DNA of 64,000 nucleotides from NCBI RefSeq assembly GCF_001277345.1, contig NZ_LIUT01000008.1, positions 242,874 through 306,873 on the forward strand, written 5' to 3'. The notes below the pieces were generated by a model that saw nothing but the letters and a program-made list of their open reading frames with translations, had not been told where the DNA came from and searched no databases. This document shows positions 35,850-44,827 of the stretch, in pieces; within the stretch, counting starts at the first letter, position 1, and every line of letters begins with the position of its first letter. This DNA comes from Paenibacillus solani (lineage in GTDB: Bacteria > Bacillota > Bacilli > Paenibacillales > Paenibacillaceae). The translations under genes and the position numbers were made by a program.

Positions 35850-36605
35850 GTGTGTGAGAAGATGGAGATAAGGTTTGATGGTCTGCAACGTGGTAAAAAA
35901 CCTCTGTATATTGATGTATACGATAAACTTTATGTGCTCATCCAGGACGGCACGTTTCCAAAAGGGAGTAAATTGCCTACAGAAACGGAACTGGCCAAAA
36001 TGTTTGGCGTCAGCCGAATGACGCTTAGGCAGGCCCTGGCCCTGCTGCAGGATGATGGATTAGTTAAGAGTATTCATGGAAAAGGGAATTTCATCACAAC
36101 GGCCCAAGGCAATCGCGAAACGACCGTTGGTTTAGAGAAGATGGGACATCCGTTATATAAATGCCATACCGAAACCATAGATGAGGTAGAAATGTCTTTT
36201 CGCTTGGATTTGGAAAGCGACTATACACAGCAAGTGTTGGGGAGAAAAGCGGCCGCAGTTGTTGCATTTGAACGTTGGTATAAGAGTGAAGGCAGCATCG
36301 TAGCCTTTGCCTTCACGTTTATGGCTATCGAAACCGTGTCGGAGCTGAATGTTGATTTGCAGGATAAGAAGCAAGTATTGGACATGCTTGAAGAGAAAGT
36401 CTATGAGCTTGCCAATACAGCAACGATTGAAATCAAGCATTCGACAGTAGCTAATCCGTTGTCTCAGAATCATAAGTTGTCCGGTGGTCCGGAATGTGAT
36501 CTGATACTGGAAAGTGTATTTCTCAATAATAAATATCCGCTGATTTATAACAAATTCTATATCCCGAAGGAATTTAGCCAGATCCGAATTAATGCCGCTA
36601 AGTAG
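35850..36605 (+). CDS. GntR/HutC family regulator with UTRA domain
   Basis: A 251-residue regulator. The N-terminal winged helix is typical (LPTETELAKMFGVSRMTLRQALALLQDDGLV, about residues 43-73, with the KGNFIT wing). A UTRA effector domain fills residues 90-245, so it belongs to the HutC subgroup. AAAGGG precedes the GTG at 35850. A terminator follows it, then a separate promoter for deoD and an MFS gene, which it probably regulates. A nucleoside or sugar phosphate is the likely effector, by analogy with UTRA proteins; this is inference. Confidence 0.9.
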   Translation: MCEKMEIRFDGLQRGKKPLYIDVYDKLYVLIQDGTFPKGSKLPTETELAKMFGVSRMTLRQALALLQDDGLVKSIHGKGNFITTAQGNRETTVGLEKMGHPLYKCHTETIDEVEMSFRLDLESDYTQQVLGRKAAAVVAFERWYKSEGSIVAFAFTFMAIETVSELNVDLQDKKQVLDMLEEKVYELANTATIEIKHSTVANPLSQNHKLSGGPECDLILESVFLNNKYPLIYNKFYIPKEFSQIRINAAK

Positions 36606-36649
36606 GGAAAACTAAGAGATAACGGTAAAAATAAGTAGAGCAATGTAAC

Positions 36650-36683
36650 AGCAATGCATCCGGATGATGTATTGCTTTTTTTG
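36650..36683 (+). terminator. Terminator after the GntR gene
   Basis: AGCAATGCATC pairs with GATGTATTGCT (one G-T pair) and is followed by TTTTTTT. Confidence 0.85.
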
Positions 36684-36752
36684 TGCCTCCAATTTGGTGT
36701 AATTATCCAGTTGATCAAGACGAATAATTATAGTATGTTTTTCATGTACTAA

Positions 36753-36781
36753 TTAGACAACTGATTAGACCACTATACAAT
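36753..36781 (+). promoter_or_regulatory. Candidate promoter of the deoD-MFS operon
   Basis: TTAGAC (36753-36758) and TACAAT (36776-36781) are spaced by 17 bp. The heptamer ATTAGAC occurs twice here, 12 bp apart, and may be part of a regulator site. Confidence 0.5.
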
Positions 36782-36870
36782 ACTTGTTGGGGACTCCTTC
36801 GCCGTTATTTTTTTTCACCATTAAGAAAGCGGTAACAACCAACAGCAATATAACAAAGGGGAGAACGAAT

Positions 36871-37578
36871 ATGCATAAGGAAACACCACACATTAAACCT
36901 AACGGAGCCGAAATCGCGGAGACGATCCTGCTGCCTGGAGATCCACTGCGTGCCAAGTTTATTGCGGAAACGTATTTGGAGGATGTCGTCCAGTTCAATG
37001 AGGTTCGCGGCATGCTGGGGTATACGGGCACATTCAAGGGAAGACGAATTTCTGTTATGGGAACCGGAATGGGGACTCCTAGCATGAGCCTGTACTCATG
37101 GGAGCTGATCAATATCTTTGGCGTAAAAAACCTGATTCGCATCGGTTCTGCGGGAGCGATACAGGATCATCTGAACTTGTACGATATTGTCTTCGCCATG
37201 GGTTCTTCAACCGACTCTAATTATGGATCTCAATACAATCTTCCGGGGCAGTACTCGATCACGGCATCGTTTGAATTGTTGGAGAAAGCCAAGAAGATAG
37301 CGGATGAGAAGGGACAGCGCGTTCATGTTGGTAATGTCCTTTCCAGTGATATTTTCTATCATGCAGATCCAACGGCGCTGCAAAGATGGAGTGAAATGGG
37401 CATATTATGTGCTGAAATGGAATCGGCTGGCCTGTATATGAATGCAGCACGCGCAGGTGTGAATGCACTTTGTATCTTAACCATTAGTGACCATATCTTT
37501 AGACATGAGCAAACGACGCAAGAGGAAAGACAAACAGCCTTTACGAACATGATGGAAATCGCATTGGAACTTGCTTAA
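36871..37578 (+). CDS. deoD: Purine-nucleoside phosphorylase DeoD-type
   Basis: A 235-residue hexameric-type purine nucleoside phosphorylase, which splits purine (deoxy)nucleosides with phosphate to base and ribose-1-phosphate. Visible are the N-terminal LLPGDPLRAKFIAE, GTGMGTPS, IGSAGAIQ (normally GTCG), EMESAGLY for the ribose 2'-OH, and CILTISDHIF, with the catalytic Asp (normally SD). The frame runs back to 36784, but AAGGGGAGAACG just before the ATG at 36871 and the family N-terminus fix the start. It is followed 34 bp later by an MFS transporter in the same operon. It acts in the cytoplasm in nucleoside salvage. Confidence 0.95.
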   Translation: MHKETPHIKPNGAEIAETILLPGDPLRAKFIAETYLEDVVQFNEVRGMLGYTGTFKGRRISVMGTGMGTPSMSLYSWELINIFGVKNLIRIGSAGAIQDHLNLYDIVFAMGSSTDSNYGSQYNLPGQYSITASFELLEKAKKIADEKGQRVHVGNVLSSDIFYHADPTALQRWSEMGILCAEMESAGLYMNAARAGVNALCILTISDHIFRHEQTTQEERQTAFTNMMEIALELA

Positions 37579-37612
37579 TCAATAAATTTGAACCACGAAA
37601 GGAAAATAACAA

Positions 37613-38941
37613 GTGGCGACCATTACATCAGAAATGCAGCAGAATAATGCGAAGAAAGCCATACCGGTCATTTTATTCTTTTTTGTATTTGCTTTAATTG
37701 TTGATAACTCGTTTAAACTCATTTCTGTTGCCATTGCAGACGATCTTGGTGTTTCAGCAGCGACGGTAAGCTGGCTGGCGACATTGGCCGGCCTGATCAT
37801 CGGTATTGGGGCTGTTGTGTATGCTTCGCTGGCAGACTCGATCAGCATTAGAACGCTGTTGAGCGTTGGTATTATTTTAATATGCATAGGCTCCGTCATT
37901 GGCTATGTATTTCAGGACTCGTTCCAACTCATATTAGTATCAAGAATTATACAAACGGCCGGGCTGGCCTCGGCGGAAACCTTGTATGTCATCTATGTCA
38001 CGAAGCATCTGCCGAAAAGCGAGCATAAAAAGTTCTTAGGCTTGAGTACAAGCAGCTACTCTTTATCGCTGGTCATTGGCTCCATAACGGGCGGGTATAT
38101 CTCCACCTATTTGCACTGGACCACATTGTTTCTGGTTCCGTTGATTACCCTGTTCATTCTTCCTTTTATCTTAAAGTATCTTCCGAAGGAAAAATCGAAG
38201 AAAAGCCATGTCGATATCATAGGCTTAGTACTGATTGCTGCCATCGCTACCTCGGTCATGCTGTTCATCAGTAATTTCAATTGGCTGTATATCGTGATCG
38301 TTGCGGTAGCCTTAGCTGCCTTTATTGCCTATATCAGTAAGAGCACCAAGTCTCTTATCAGTATTTCCTTTTTCAAAAACAAGCGTTTCGTGTCCCTGAT
38401 TACCGTTGCATTTGTCATTTATACGGTACAGTTAGGATATATTTTCATATTCCCGTTCATGCTTGAAAGGATTTATGGTTTGAAATTGGATACCATCTCC
38501 CTCTTGTTAATCCCGGGTTATGTTACTGCGGTGTTGGTAGGCGCCTTGTCAGGGAAAATAGCCAAGGCTTTAAGCAATAAGCAGACGATTTCGTTAGCCA
38601 TGCTCCTGATTGCGTTAAGTGTATTGATTCCGGGAATGTTTGTAGAAAGCTCGTATATCCTGTTTGTGATCTCCATGATCCTGTTCTCCGGTTCATTCGC
38701 GTTGATGTATGCTCCGATGCTTGATGCATGCATCAGCACCATTCCGAAGGAAAAAGTAGGAACAGCGATCGGGTTCTACAATCTGGTCTTAAATGTAGCC
38801 GCATCGATCGGGATTGCCTATACCGCAGCCATGATTGATACCTTCTCGTTCAGCGTTGTATTGATAGTACTGGCGATTGTTGCAGCCGTTTCGTTATTGT
38901 TGTTCTGGCTGCTGGTAGGCCGTGAGAAAATCAACGAATAG
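37613..38941 (+). CDS. MFS transporter (drug/nucleoside efflux or uptake type)
   Basis: A 442-residue major facilitator protein with about 12-14 membrane segments. It resembles DHA2-like transporters: a LADSISIRTLL loop 2-3 and a G...GSITGGYIS type helix 5 are visible. GAAAGGA precedes the GTG at 37613. It forms an operon with deoD, so transport of nucleosides or a related purine compound is suggested by context. From sequence alone a drug-efflux role is equally possible. Confidence 0.82.
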   Translation: MATITSEMQQNNAKKAIPVILFFFVFALIVDNSFKLISVAIADDLGVSAATVSWLATLAGLIIGIGAVVYASLADSISIRTLLSVGIILICIGSVIGYVFQDSFQLILVSRIIQTAGLASAETLYVIYVTKHLPKSEHKKFLGLSTSSYSLSLVIGSITGGYISTYLHWTTLFLVPLITLFILPFILKYLPKEKSKKSHVDIIGLVLIAAIATSVMLFISNFNWLYIVIVAVALAAFIAYISKSTKSLISISFFKNKRFVSLITVAFVIYTVQLGYIFIFPFMLERIYGLKLDTISLLLIPGYVTAVLVGALSGKIAKALSNKQTISLAMLLIALSVLIPGMFVESSYILFVISMILFSGSFALMYAPMLDACISTIPKEKVGTAIGFYNLVLNVAASIGIAYTAAMIDTFSFSVVLIVLAIVAAVSLLLFWLLVGREKINE

Positions 38942-38992
38942 GCTTAGAAAGCCGCGTAAAGTCGGGGGGATTTACCCTACAAAAACTTAACC

Positions 38993-39018
38993 AAGCCGTC
39001 CATTCATGGACGGCTTTT
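38993..39018 (+). terminator. Terminator of the deoD-MFS operon
   Basis: AAGCCGTCCA and TGGACGGCTT form a perfect 10-bp stem around TTCA, followed by TT. Confidence 0.8.
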
Positions 39019-39207
39019 CGCTGTTGCTCAAAGAGTCCTCCCTATGCGGAAGTGGAAGGCTCAACGCCGCCAGCGCGTTCGATCTAAGCGAACGAAGGTT
39101 ACTCCTCCTAATTGTGTACCACCTGTAAACAGGGCAAATTTCATTTGCCGGGTTTAGGGAAAGGGTGTACACTGAGTGCCGAAGTGACCTTTATAGAACA
39201 GGGTGTG

Positions 39208-41046
39208 TTGCATATTTTCAGACTGCGCCAATTCTATTTAAACCATCTAAAGCGAAAAATGTTCAACAAAATCGTCGTACTTTATTCAGCTGTCATGATC
39301 GTGCTGTTCGCGATTGCCGCGACTCTGGTGTATCAATATCAGACGCAGCGCATACTCCGTGAGCAGACGGACGCGAATCTCAAATCCGCGCATGTCCTGA
39401 ATATATACCTAAGTCTGCAGTACGAGGGCATACAAAATATATTTCAGCAGATTTACGGAGATGCCTCGCTGAGCGATGATCTGATCTATTTTTTGAATCA
39501 CGAATATGAGAGTTACCTGAAGTACCGTCTCGATTTGTACGCCAAGACGGGGGAGCAGCGCTTACGCTCCTTCAACCCTCTGCTGAAAAATTATCTGGAG
39601 CAGGAGTCAAGCGCCAAAAGCGTGTCCATCTACAGCTATCCTAACAATTTTTACATGCATATCAGCCGGACCAATCAGCAGCTCAATAATGACTCCGGCT
39701 CCAAGAACAAGTGGGAGACCTGGTTCGCCCGCAGGGAGCAGGACAGCTGGGATACCATGCCTCAGAACGAGGCTTCACCCTCATCTGATGGCTCCAGCCC
39801 TAGATCGTATTCCTATTCGAGAGAGATTAAGGACCCGTGGACCCTGGAGAGGGTAGGCATGATGAATGTGGAGTTTGATGCCCGGCAAATTTCATCCTGG
39901 CTGGAGAGCCGTGCTTCGGTTAAGGGCCGAATTCTCGTATTGAACGCACAGCAAACCGTTATTTATGATTCGGAGGATGTGCTGTACGGGCAGACCTATC
40001 CCTATCAGTTAGAGCATGAGAAAGCCGGGGATTGGGTACAGTTGGATGAACCCTCCAAAGTGAATATATTGAACGTCGGCAACGCAGGCTTGTCCGTTGT
40101 AGGGATTGTCTCCCAATCCATGATCAAAGAGAGCACGAAGAGTTTGCGGACCGGCATGATCCTGGTGACGCTGGTGTTTATGGTGACCAGCTTTGCGATT
40201 ACGTTTACGATCGTGCGCAAGTTCTCCAAGAAAGTACAGCGGATCATCCGCTCAATGAACCGCATCGGCGAAGGTGATCTGTCGACGCGTATCCAGATGT
40301 CCGGGGAAGACGAGCTCCAGCAGATTTCCCGCCGTTTCAATGATATGGGCGACCGTTTGGAGCAGTATATCGATAAAATGTACACCTCGGAAATCAAGCA
40401 GAAGAATGCGGAGCTCGTTGCACTGCAATCGCAGATTAATCCTCATTTTCTATACAATACGCTGGAATCCATTCGCATGAAGGCCTATTTTGTCGGGGCG
40501 AAGGAAGTGGGGCAGATGATATACAGCTTGTCGGTGATGTTCAAGAGCATGGTCAAGAAAAGCACGATCGTGACCATCGAAGAGGAGATCGACATGTGCT
40601 CCGTTTATCTCGATTTGTTCCGCATCCGCTATGAGGGCCGGCTGGAGACGGAGATTGAGATGGATCCCGAAATCCAGAACTACAGCATTATCAAGCTGCT
40701 GATCCAGCCGATCGTAGAAAACTATATCGTTCACGGATTCCGTCCGCTGGAGGACAATAATAAAATTTCAGTGCGAGCGCTAGGGGCCGGGGACCGAATC
40801 GTGATCATCGTCTCGGACAATGGAACGGGCATACCGGAGGAGAAGCTAACTCAAATCCGGCAGACGCTGGACAAGATTCTTCAGCCTCCTGATAAGGGTT
40901 ATCGTTCCATCGGGCTGATAAATGTGCATGAACGGATCGTGATGAATTACGGAAATGATTATGGCGTATCCATAAACAGCACAGAGGGAGCGGGGACCGA
41001 GGTCCGCATGGAAATACCGATGCTTCGCAAGGGGGAGACGACATGA
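39208..41046 (+). CDS. YesM-type sensor histidine kinase
   Basis: A kinase of about 612 residues of the His_kinase/HATPase YesM group. A first membrane segment (IVVLYSAVMIVLFAIAATLV), a long extracellular sensor region, a second membrane segment (GMILVTLVFMVTSFAIT) and a HAMP linker come first. The kinase core follows, with the phospho-acceptor NPHFLYNTLESI and the ATP-binding motifs LIQPIVENYIVHG and SDNGTGIP. The start is uncertain: the frame extends to TTG 39112, GTG 39205 and TTG 39208 fit a basic N-terminus, and ATG 39259 has no Shine-Dalgarno. Its end overlaps the response regulator by 4 bp. The pair probably senses an extracellular glycan and drives the ABC transporter and GH85 operon. 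Confidence 0.9.
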   Translation: MHIFRLRQFYLNHLKRKMFNKIVVLYSAVMIVLFAIAATLVYQYQTQRILREQTDANLKSAHVLNIYLSLQYEGIQNIFQQIYGDASLSDDLIYFLNHEYESYLKYRLDLYAKTGEQRLRSFNPLLKNYLEQESSAKSVSIYSYPNNFYMHISRTNQQLNNDSGSKNKWETWFARREQDSWDTMPQNEASPSSDGSSPRSYSYSREIKDPWTLERVGMMNVEFDARQISSWLESRASVKGRILVLNAQQTVIYDSEDVLYGQTYPYQLEHEKAGDWVQLDEPSKVNILNVGNAGLSVVGIVSQSMIKESTKSLRTGMILVTLVFMVTSFAITFTIVRKFSKKVQRIIRSMNRIGEGDLSTRIQMSGEDELQQISRRFNDMGDRLEQYIDKMYTSEIKQKNAELVALQSQINPHFLYNTLESIRMKAYFVGAKEVGQMIYSLSVMFKSMVKKSTIVTIEEEIDMCSVYLDLFRIRYEGRLETEIEMDPEIQNYSIIKLLIQPIVENYIVHGFRPLEDNNKISVRALGAGDRIVIIVSDNGTGIPEEKLTQIRQTLDKILQPPDKGYRSIGLINVHERIVMNYGNDYGVSINSTEGAGTEVRMEIPMLRKGETT

Positions 41047-42593
41047 GAAAGGTGTTTTTTGTTGATGATGAGCCTTTGATCGCCCAAGGCCTGGCCAACA
41101 TCGTGGAGTGGCAGGATTACGATCTGCATATATCAGGCTCGGCCAACGACGGATTGCAGGCGCTGGAGAGATTGCGGGAGGAGCCCGTGGATCTGCTGAT
41201 CACGGATATTATGATGCCCAGAATGAACGGGCTCGAGCTGATCAAGAAGGTGAAGGAAATACACCCGAACACCAAATTCATCGTGCTGAGCGGGTATGAG
41301 GAATTCGAATATGTGAAGGTAGGCATCACGCTTGGGATTCAGAATTACATACTGAAGCCGATCAATATCGAAGAGCTGGAAGCGACCATCAAGCATATCA
41401 AGGGCGATTGGGAGCGCGAAGAATTAAGGCGGTATCGCTCTGAGGAGGATTGGAAGATTCTCCGCAGCAATATATTACAGCGATGGGTAAGCGGCGACAT
41501 CAGAAGCTCGGAATTGAAGCAACGGGCTGAGCTTCTCGGAATCCCGCTGAACTATGCGTCGTATCAGGTGTATGTCATGCGGATCATCTCCGATGAATGC
41601 GCAATATCCCAGCTCTACCGCTTGACCAGTCTGGCCGATGAATTGTGCAGGGTGTTCTCGGAAGAGCTGGGGGAAGCCCAGGAGGTGATCTGCTTTCCCG
41701 ATGCGGATGATGACATCGTGGTCATGTCGGTCTCCATGGATGATCAGAAGGATGCTGCGCGGGAGGCGATGCAGCGTTCCATGACTAAGCTGCGGCAGTT
41801 GACCGGTCTTCGGATGTGGTGCTCTGAGGGAGAAGCTGAAGGCTATGAATTCAAAGATATTCAGGAGAACTACAGGAAGGCCAAGAGCCATTTCCATGCC
41901 TCCCTGATTGCCGGGGATGACATGACCCTGTACAGCCGGCCGGGGGAAGTGGAGCCGGTTCAGGCTTCTTCGCCGTTCTTCCGTCCGGATACCTTCGCTA
42001 AGCTGCTAATCGAGGGAGACGAATCCGCTTTGCAGGCTTTTATAGCATCTGCTCTTGGCTGCGGCGGCGAGGTATCAACCGTTCCCCGGGGAGCCTGCAT
42101 GAATGCGGCCGTCCAGCTGATGATCGCTGCCAAGGATATGGAGAAGGCCCCTGATTACAGCGAGGTATTTACGCCCATGCACCGGATCAATACCCTCCAA
42201 GGACTCCGGAATCATGTCTGGTACATCGTGGAGCGCAGCCTCCAGCGCCTCCAAGAAGCGGAGCAGGGATACAGCATGCATGTCTCGTTTCTTGTGGACC
42301 AGGTGCGGCACCATTATCCGGAAGAGCTATCGCTGAAGACGCTGAGCCAGCGCCTGCAGATGCATCCGAATTATTTGGGACAGCTCTTTCAGCAGGAGGT
42401 GGGGGCAAGCTTCTCGGACTATTTGAACCAGTACCGCATCGAGAAAGCGACACAGCTCCTGCTGCATACGGATCAGAAGACGGCGGATATTGCTTTTAAT
42501 GTAGGCTATACGGACAGTTCGTATTTCTACAGGCAGTTCAAGAAATATACAAGTGTATCTCCGACCGAAATGAGGTCCATGTATCGGATCTAA
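41043..42593 (+). CDS. YesN-type response regulator with AraC DNA-binding domain
   Basis: A 516-residue regulator. The receiver domain (about 1-120) has the acidic pair Asp8-Asp9, the phospho-acceptor Asp55 in LLITDIMMP, and Lys in YILKPIN. A poorly conserved middle region leads to a C-terminal AraC-type double helix-turn-helix (LSLKTLSQRLQMHPNYLGQLF and DIAFNVGYTDSSYFYRQFKK). It overlaps the kinase gene (ATGA), so the two are co-translated. Such regulators activate adjacent sugar-uptake operons; the next genes are an ABC importer and an endoglycosidase. Confidence 0.93.
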   Translation: MRKVFFVDDEPLIAQGLANIVEWQDYDLHISGSANDGLQALERLREEPVDLLITDIMMPRMNGLELIKKVKEIHPNTKFIVLSGYEEFEYVKVGITLGIQNYILKPINIEELEATIKHIKGDWEREELRRYRSEEDWKILRSNILQRWVSGDIRSSELKQRAELLGIPLNYASYQVYVMRIISDECAISQLYRLTSLADELCRVFSEELGEAQEVICFPDADDDIVVMSVSMDDQKDAAREAMQRSMTKLRQLTGLRMWCSEGEAEGYEFKDIQENYRKAKSHFHASLIAGDDMTLYSRPGEVEPVQASSPFFRPDTFAKLLIEGDESALQAFIASALGCGGEVSTVPRGACMNAAVQLMIAAKDMEKAPDYSEVFTPMHRINTLQGLRNHVWYIVERSLQRLQEAEQGYSMHVSFLVDQVRHHYPEELSLKTLSQRLQMHPNYLGQLFQQEVGASFSDYLNQYRIEKATQLLLHTDQKTADIAFNVGYTDSSYFYRQFKKYTSVSPTEMRSMYRI

Positions 42594-42612
42594 ATCAATG
42601 CTAAATCAAAGG

Positions 42613-42651
42613 GAACAGGCTCTGACGTTATATGTCATGGCCTGTTTTTTG
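42613..42651 (+). terminator. Terminator after the two-component system genes
   Basis: AACAGGC...GCCTGTT stem with an inner TGAC/GTCA stem and a run of six T. Confidence 0.8.
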
Positions 42652-42703
42652 CTGTGTGCACACGATCTTTAATTTTTCCATCCCATTCTAGTATTTTTCA
42701 ACT

Positions 42704-42732
42704 TGAGGGTGACAGCGCTTTCTAGGCACAAT
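42704..42732 (+). promoter_or_regulatory. Promoter with embedded cre-like site for the ABC/GH85 operon
   Basis: TTGAGG (42704-42709) and CACAAT (42727-42732) are 17 bp apart. Between them TGACAGCGCTTTCT (42710-42723) matches 13 of 14 cre positions, so CcpA bound there would block RNA polymerase. The weak boxes fit a promoter that needs the AraC-type activator. Confidence 0.65.
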
Positions 42733-42811
42733 AAAGGTAGGTTAAAGATGAGTGAGAGAACGATCCCATGGACGCATCGCTCGGATTTAACAGGAAAGAG
42801 GAGGAATGTTC

Positions 42812-43741
42812 ATGTCGGGGTTCATCAAAAAGGTGATACGCAACAGGTTTATGCTGCTGATGATACTGCCGGGAACCATTTGGTTTCTTATTTTTGCTTA
42901 CTTGCCCATGTTCGGTACCGTTCTCGCTTTTAAGGATTTTCGCATCAGCCCGGACGGATTTTTTGCCAGCGTGTTCAATAGCGAATGGGTAGGATTTAAA
43001 AACTTCGAGTATCTGTTTACGACCAATGATGCTTATATCATTACGAGAAATACAATCCTATACAACCTGGCCTTTATTATTCTGGGCCTAGTCATTGCGG
43101 TCGGCTTTGCGATTATGCTCAGCGAGCTAGTCAATAAGCGGACGGCCAAAGTATATCAGACCGGCATGTTTTTGCCGCATTTTTTGTCGTGGGTTATTAT
43201 CAGTTATTTTGCGTTCACCTTCCTCAGTGTGGACAAAGGGACGCTGAATCAGATCATTACCTATTTCGGAGGAGATCCGATCAGCTGGTATTCCGAAGCG
43301 AAGTATTGGCCCTTCATTCTCGTGTTTGTCGGCATCTGGAAAGGCGTGGGCTACAACAGCGTTATTTACCTGGCCGCGATTACCGGGATCGACAAGTCTT
43401 ATTATGAAGCAGCTGTTATTGACGGAGCCAGCAAGTGGAAGCAGGTGCGGTACATTACGATTCCGCTCTTGAAGCCGCTTATGATCATCTTGACCATCCT
43501 GGCCATCGGGGGCATCTTCCGCTCCGACTTTGGATTGTTCTATCAGCTTCCGAAGGATTCCGGCGCCTTGTATCCGGTCACGAATGTTATCGATACCTTT
43601 GTTTATCGTGGACTTATCAATATGGGAGATATCGGAATGAGTACGGCGGCGGGCTTGTACCAATCGCTTGTAGGCTTAATTCTGATTCTGGTTGCCAACT
43701 ATATCGTTCGTAAAATTGAAAAAGATCATGCGATCTTCTAA
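42812..43741 (+). CDS. Sugar ABC transporter permease (LplB type)
   Basis: A permease of about 309 residues with six membrane segments and the cytoplasmic EAA loop (YYEAAVIDGASKWKQVRYITIP, about 202-223). It is of the LplB type, which pairs with a YtcP-type partner. GAGGAGG stands 9 nt before the ATG at 42812 and only 3 nt before the alternative ATG at 42806, so 42812 is preferred. It is the first gene of a permease-permease-binding-protein-GH85 operon. No ATPase gene is present, as is usual for this group, which shares a general MsmX-like ATPase. Confidence 0.93.
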   Translation: MSGFIKKVIRNRFMLLMILPGTIWFLIFAYLPMFGTVLAFKDFRISPDGFFASVFNSEWVGFKNFEYLFTTNDAYIITRNTILYNLAFIILGLVIAVGFAIMLSELVNKRTAKVYQTGMFLPHFLSWVIISYFAFTFLSVDKGTLNQIITYFGGDPISWYSEAKYWPFILVFVGIWKGVGYNSVIYLAAITGIDKSYYEAAVIDGASKWKQVRYITIPLLKPLMIILTILAIGGIFRSDFGLFYQLPKDSGALYPVTNVIDTFVYRGLINMGDIGMSTAAGLYQSLVGLILILVANYIVRKIEKDHAIF

Positions 43742-43761
43742 TCCGAGGGAGGTGCACCATC

Positions 43762-44709
43762 ATGTCGCAGCTATCAACGCAGCCTGCCGGTCAGCCGGCA
43801 AAGCGTTCAAGAAAGAGAGACTATAACGCCATCTCCCCTGTGTGGAATACGATTTTTAATATCGTGATCGGCCTCTTCTCGTTCTCTTGTATTTTTCCGT
43901 TCTTATTTGTTATTATTATTTCCCTGACCGACGAGCAGACACTGGTCTTGGAGGGCTTCAGACTGCTGCCGAGTCAGTTCAGCACACAGGCCTATGAATA
44001 TATATTCGAAACTGGAAGCAGATTGTTCTCCTCATTCGGTTTAACACTCCTGGTTACGGTGCTGGGAACGCTGGTGAGTCTGGCGCTGGTTACGACCTAT
44101 GCCTATGCATTGTCTCGCCGAAATTTCGAATTTAGAGGGTTCTTCAGCTTTCTGGCCTTCTTCACCATGCTGTTCTCGGGCGGTATGGTACCGGGGTATA
44201 TCGTGATGACCCAGTTCCTGCATCTGCAGAACACGATCTGGTCGCTCATCTTCCCGTTATCCCTGAGTGCGTTCTCCATCATCGTTATGAGGACTTTTTT
44301 CCAAACGACGATTCCGGACGAAATTATCGAGTCTGCGAAAATGGATGGAGCCGGCGAATTCCTGACCTTTGCTCGCATCGTGCTGCCGGTCTCGCTGCCG
44401 GGGATTGCCACCATCGGCTTGTTCAGCTCTTTGGGTTACTGGAATGACTGGTTCAACGCCTTGCTGTATTATAACAATCCGCAGTCGACGCCTCCGCTGC
44501 AGTACATGCTGATGCAGATCGAGAAGAATATGGACTTCCTGACGCAGAATGCGCAGAATATCGGTTCATTCGATGCAGCAGCCGGTCTGCCGACAGAGAC
44601 GGTAAGAATGGCAATGGTCGTACTCGCTACGCTGCCGATCGTCATGGCATATCCGTTTTTCCAGCGGTATTTCGTTCAGGGTCTAACTGTAGGCTCGGTC
44701 AAAGGATAA
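43762..44709 (+). CDS. Sugar ABC transporter permease (LplC/YtcP type)
   Basis: A 315-residue partner permease with six membrane segments and the EAA-loop motif IIESAKMDGAGEFLTFARIVLP (about 192-213). GAGGGAGGTG precedes the ATG, 21 bp after the first permease. Its C-terminal end (QRYFVQGLTVGSVKG) is the typical ending for this family. It forms the membrane channel with the LplB-like protein. Confidence 0.94.
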   Translation: MSQLSTQPAGQPAKRSRKRDYNAISPVWNTIFNIVIGLFSFSCIFPFLFVIIISLTDEQTLVLEGFRLLPSQFSTQAYEYIFETGSRLFSSFGLTLLVTVLGTLVSLALVTTYAYALSRRNFEFRGFFSFLAFFTMLFSGGMVPGYIVMTQFLHLQNTIWSLIFPLSLSAFSIIVMRTFFQTTIPDEIIESAKMDGAGEFLTFARIVLPVSLPGIATIGLFSSLGYWNDWFNALLYYNNPQSTPPLQYMLMQIEKNMDFLTQNAQNIGSFDAAAGLPTETVRMAMVVLATLPIVMAYPFFQRYFVQGLTVGSVKG

Positions 44710-44740
44710 TTTCATATGGTTGAACCCGCATTAACACACG

Positions 44741-44786
44741 GCCGGAGAAATCCGGCTTTCATACACCAAGTGTGTAAGCGGTGTCA
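44741..44786 (+). promoter_or_regulatory. Small hairpin and second cre-like site before the binding-protein gene
   Basis: GCCGGA-GAAA-TCCGGC (44741-44756) forms a stable tetraloop hairpin. TGTAAGCGGTGTCA (44773-44786) matches 12 of 14 cre positions. The hairpin may protect the binding-protein mRNA and raise its level over the permeases; the cre match is weak. Confidence 0.35.
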
Positions 44787-44827
44787 ATATAGCATTAACC
44801 ATTAAGTGACACAGGGGGAAAAAACAC

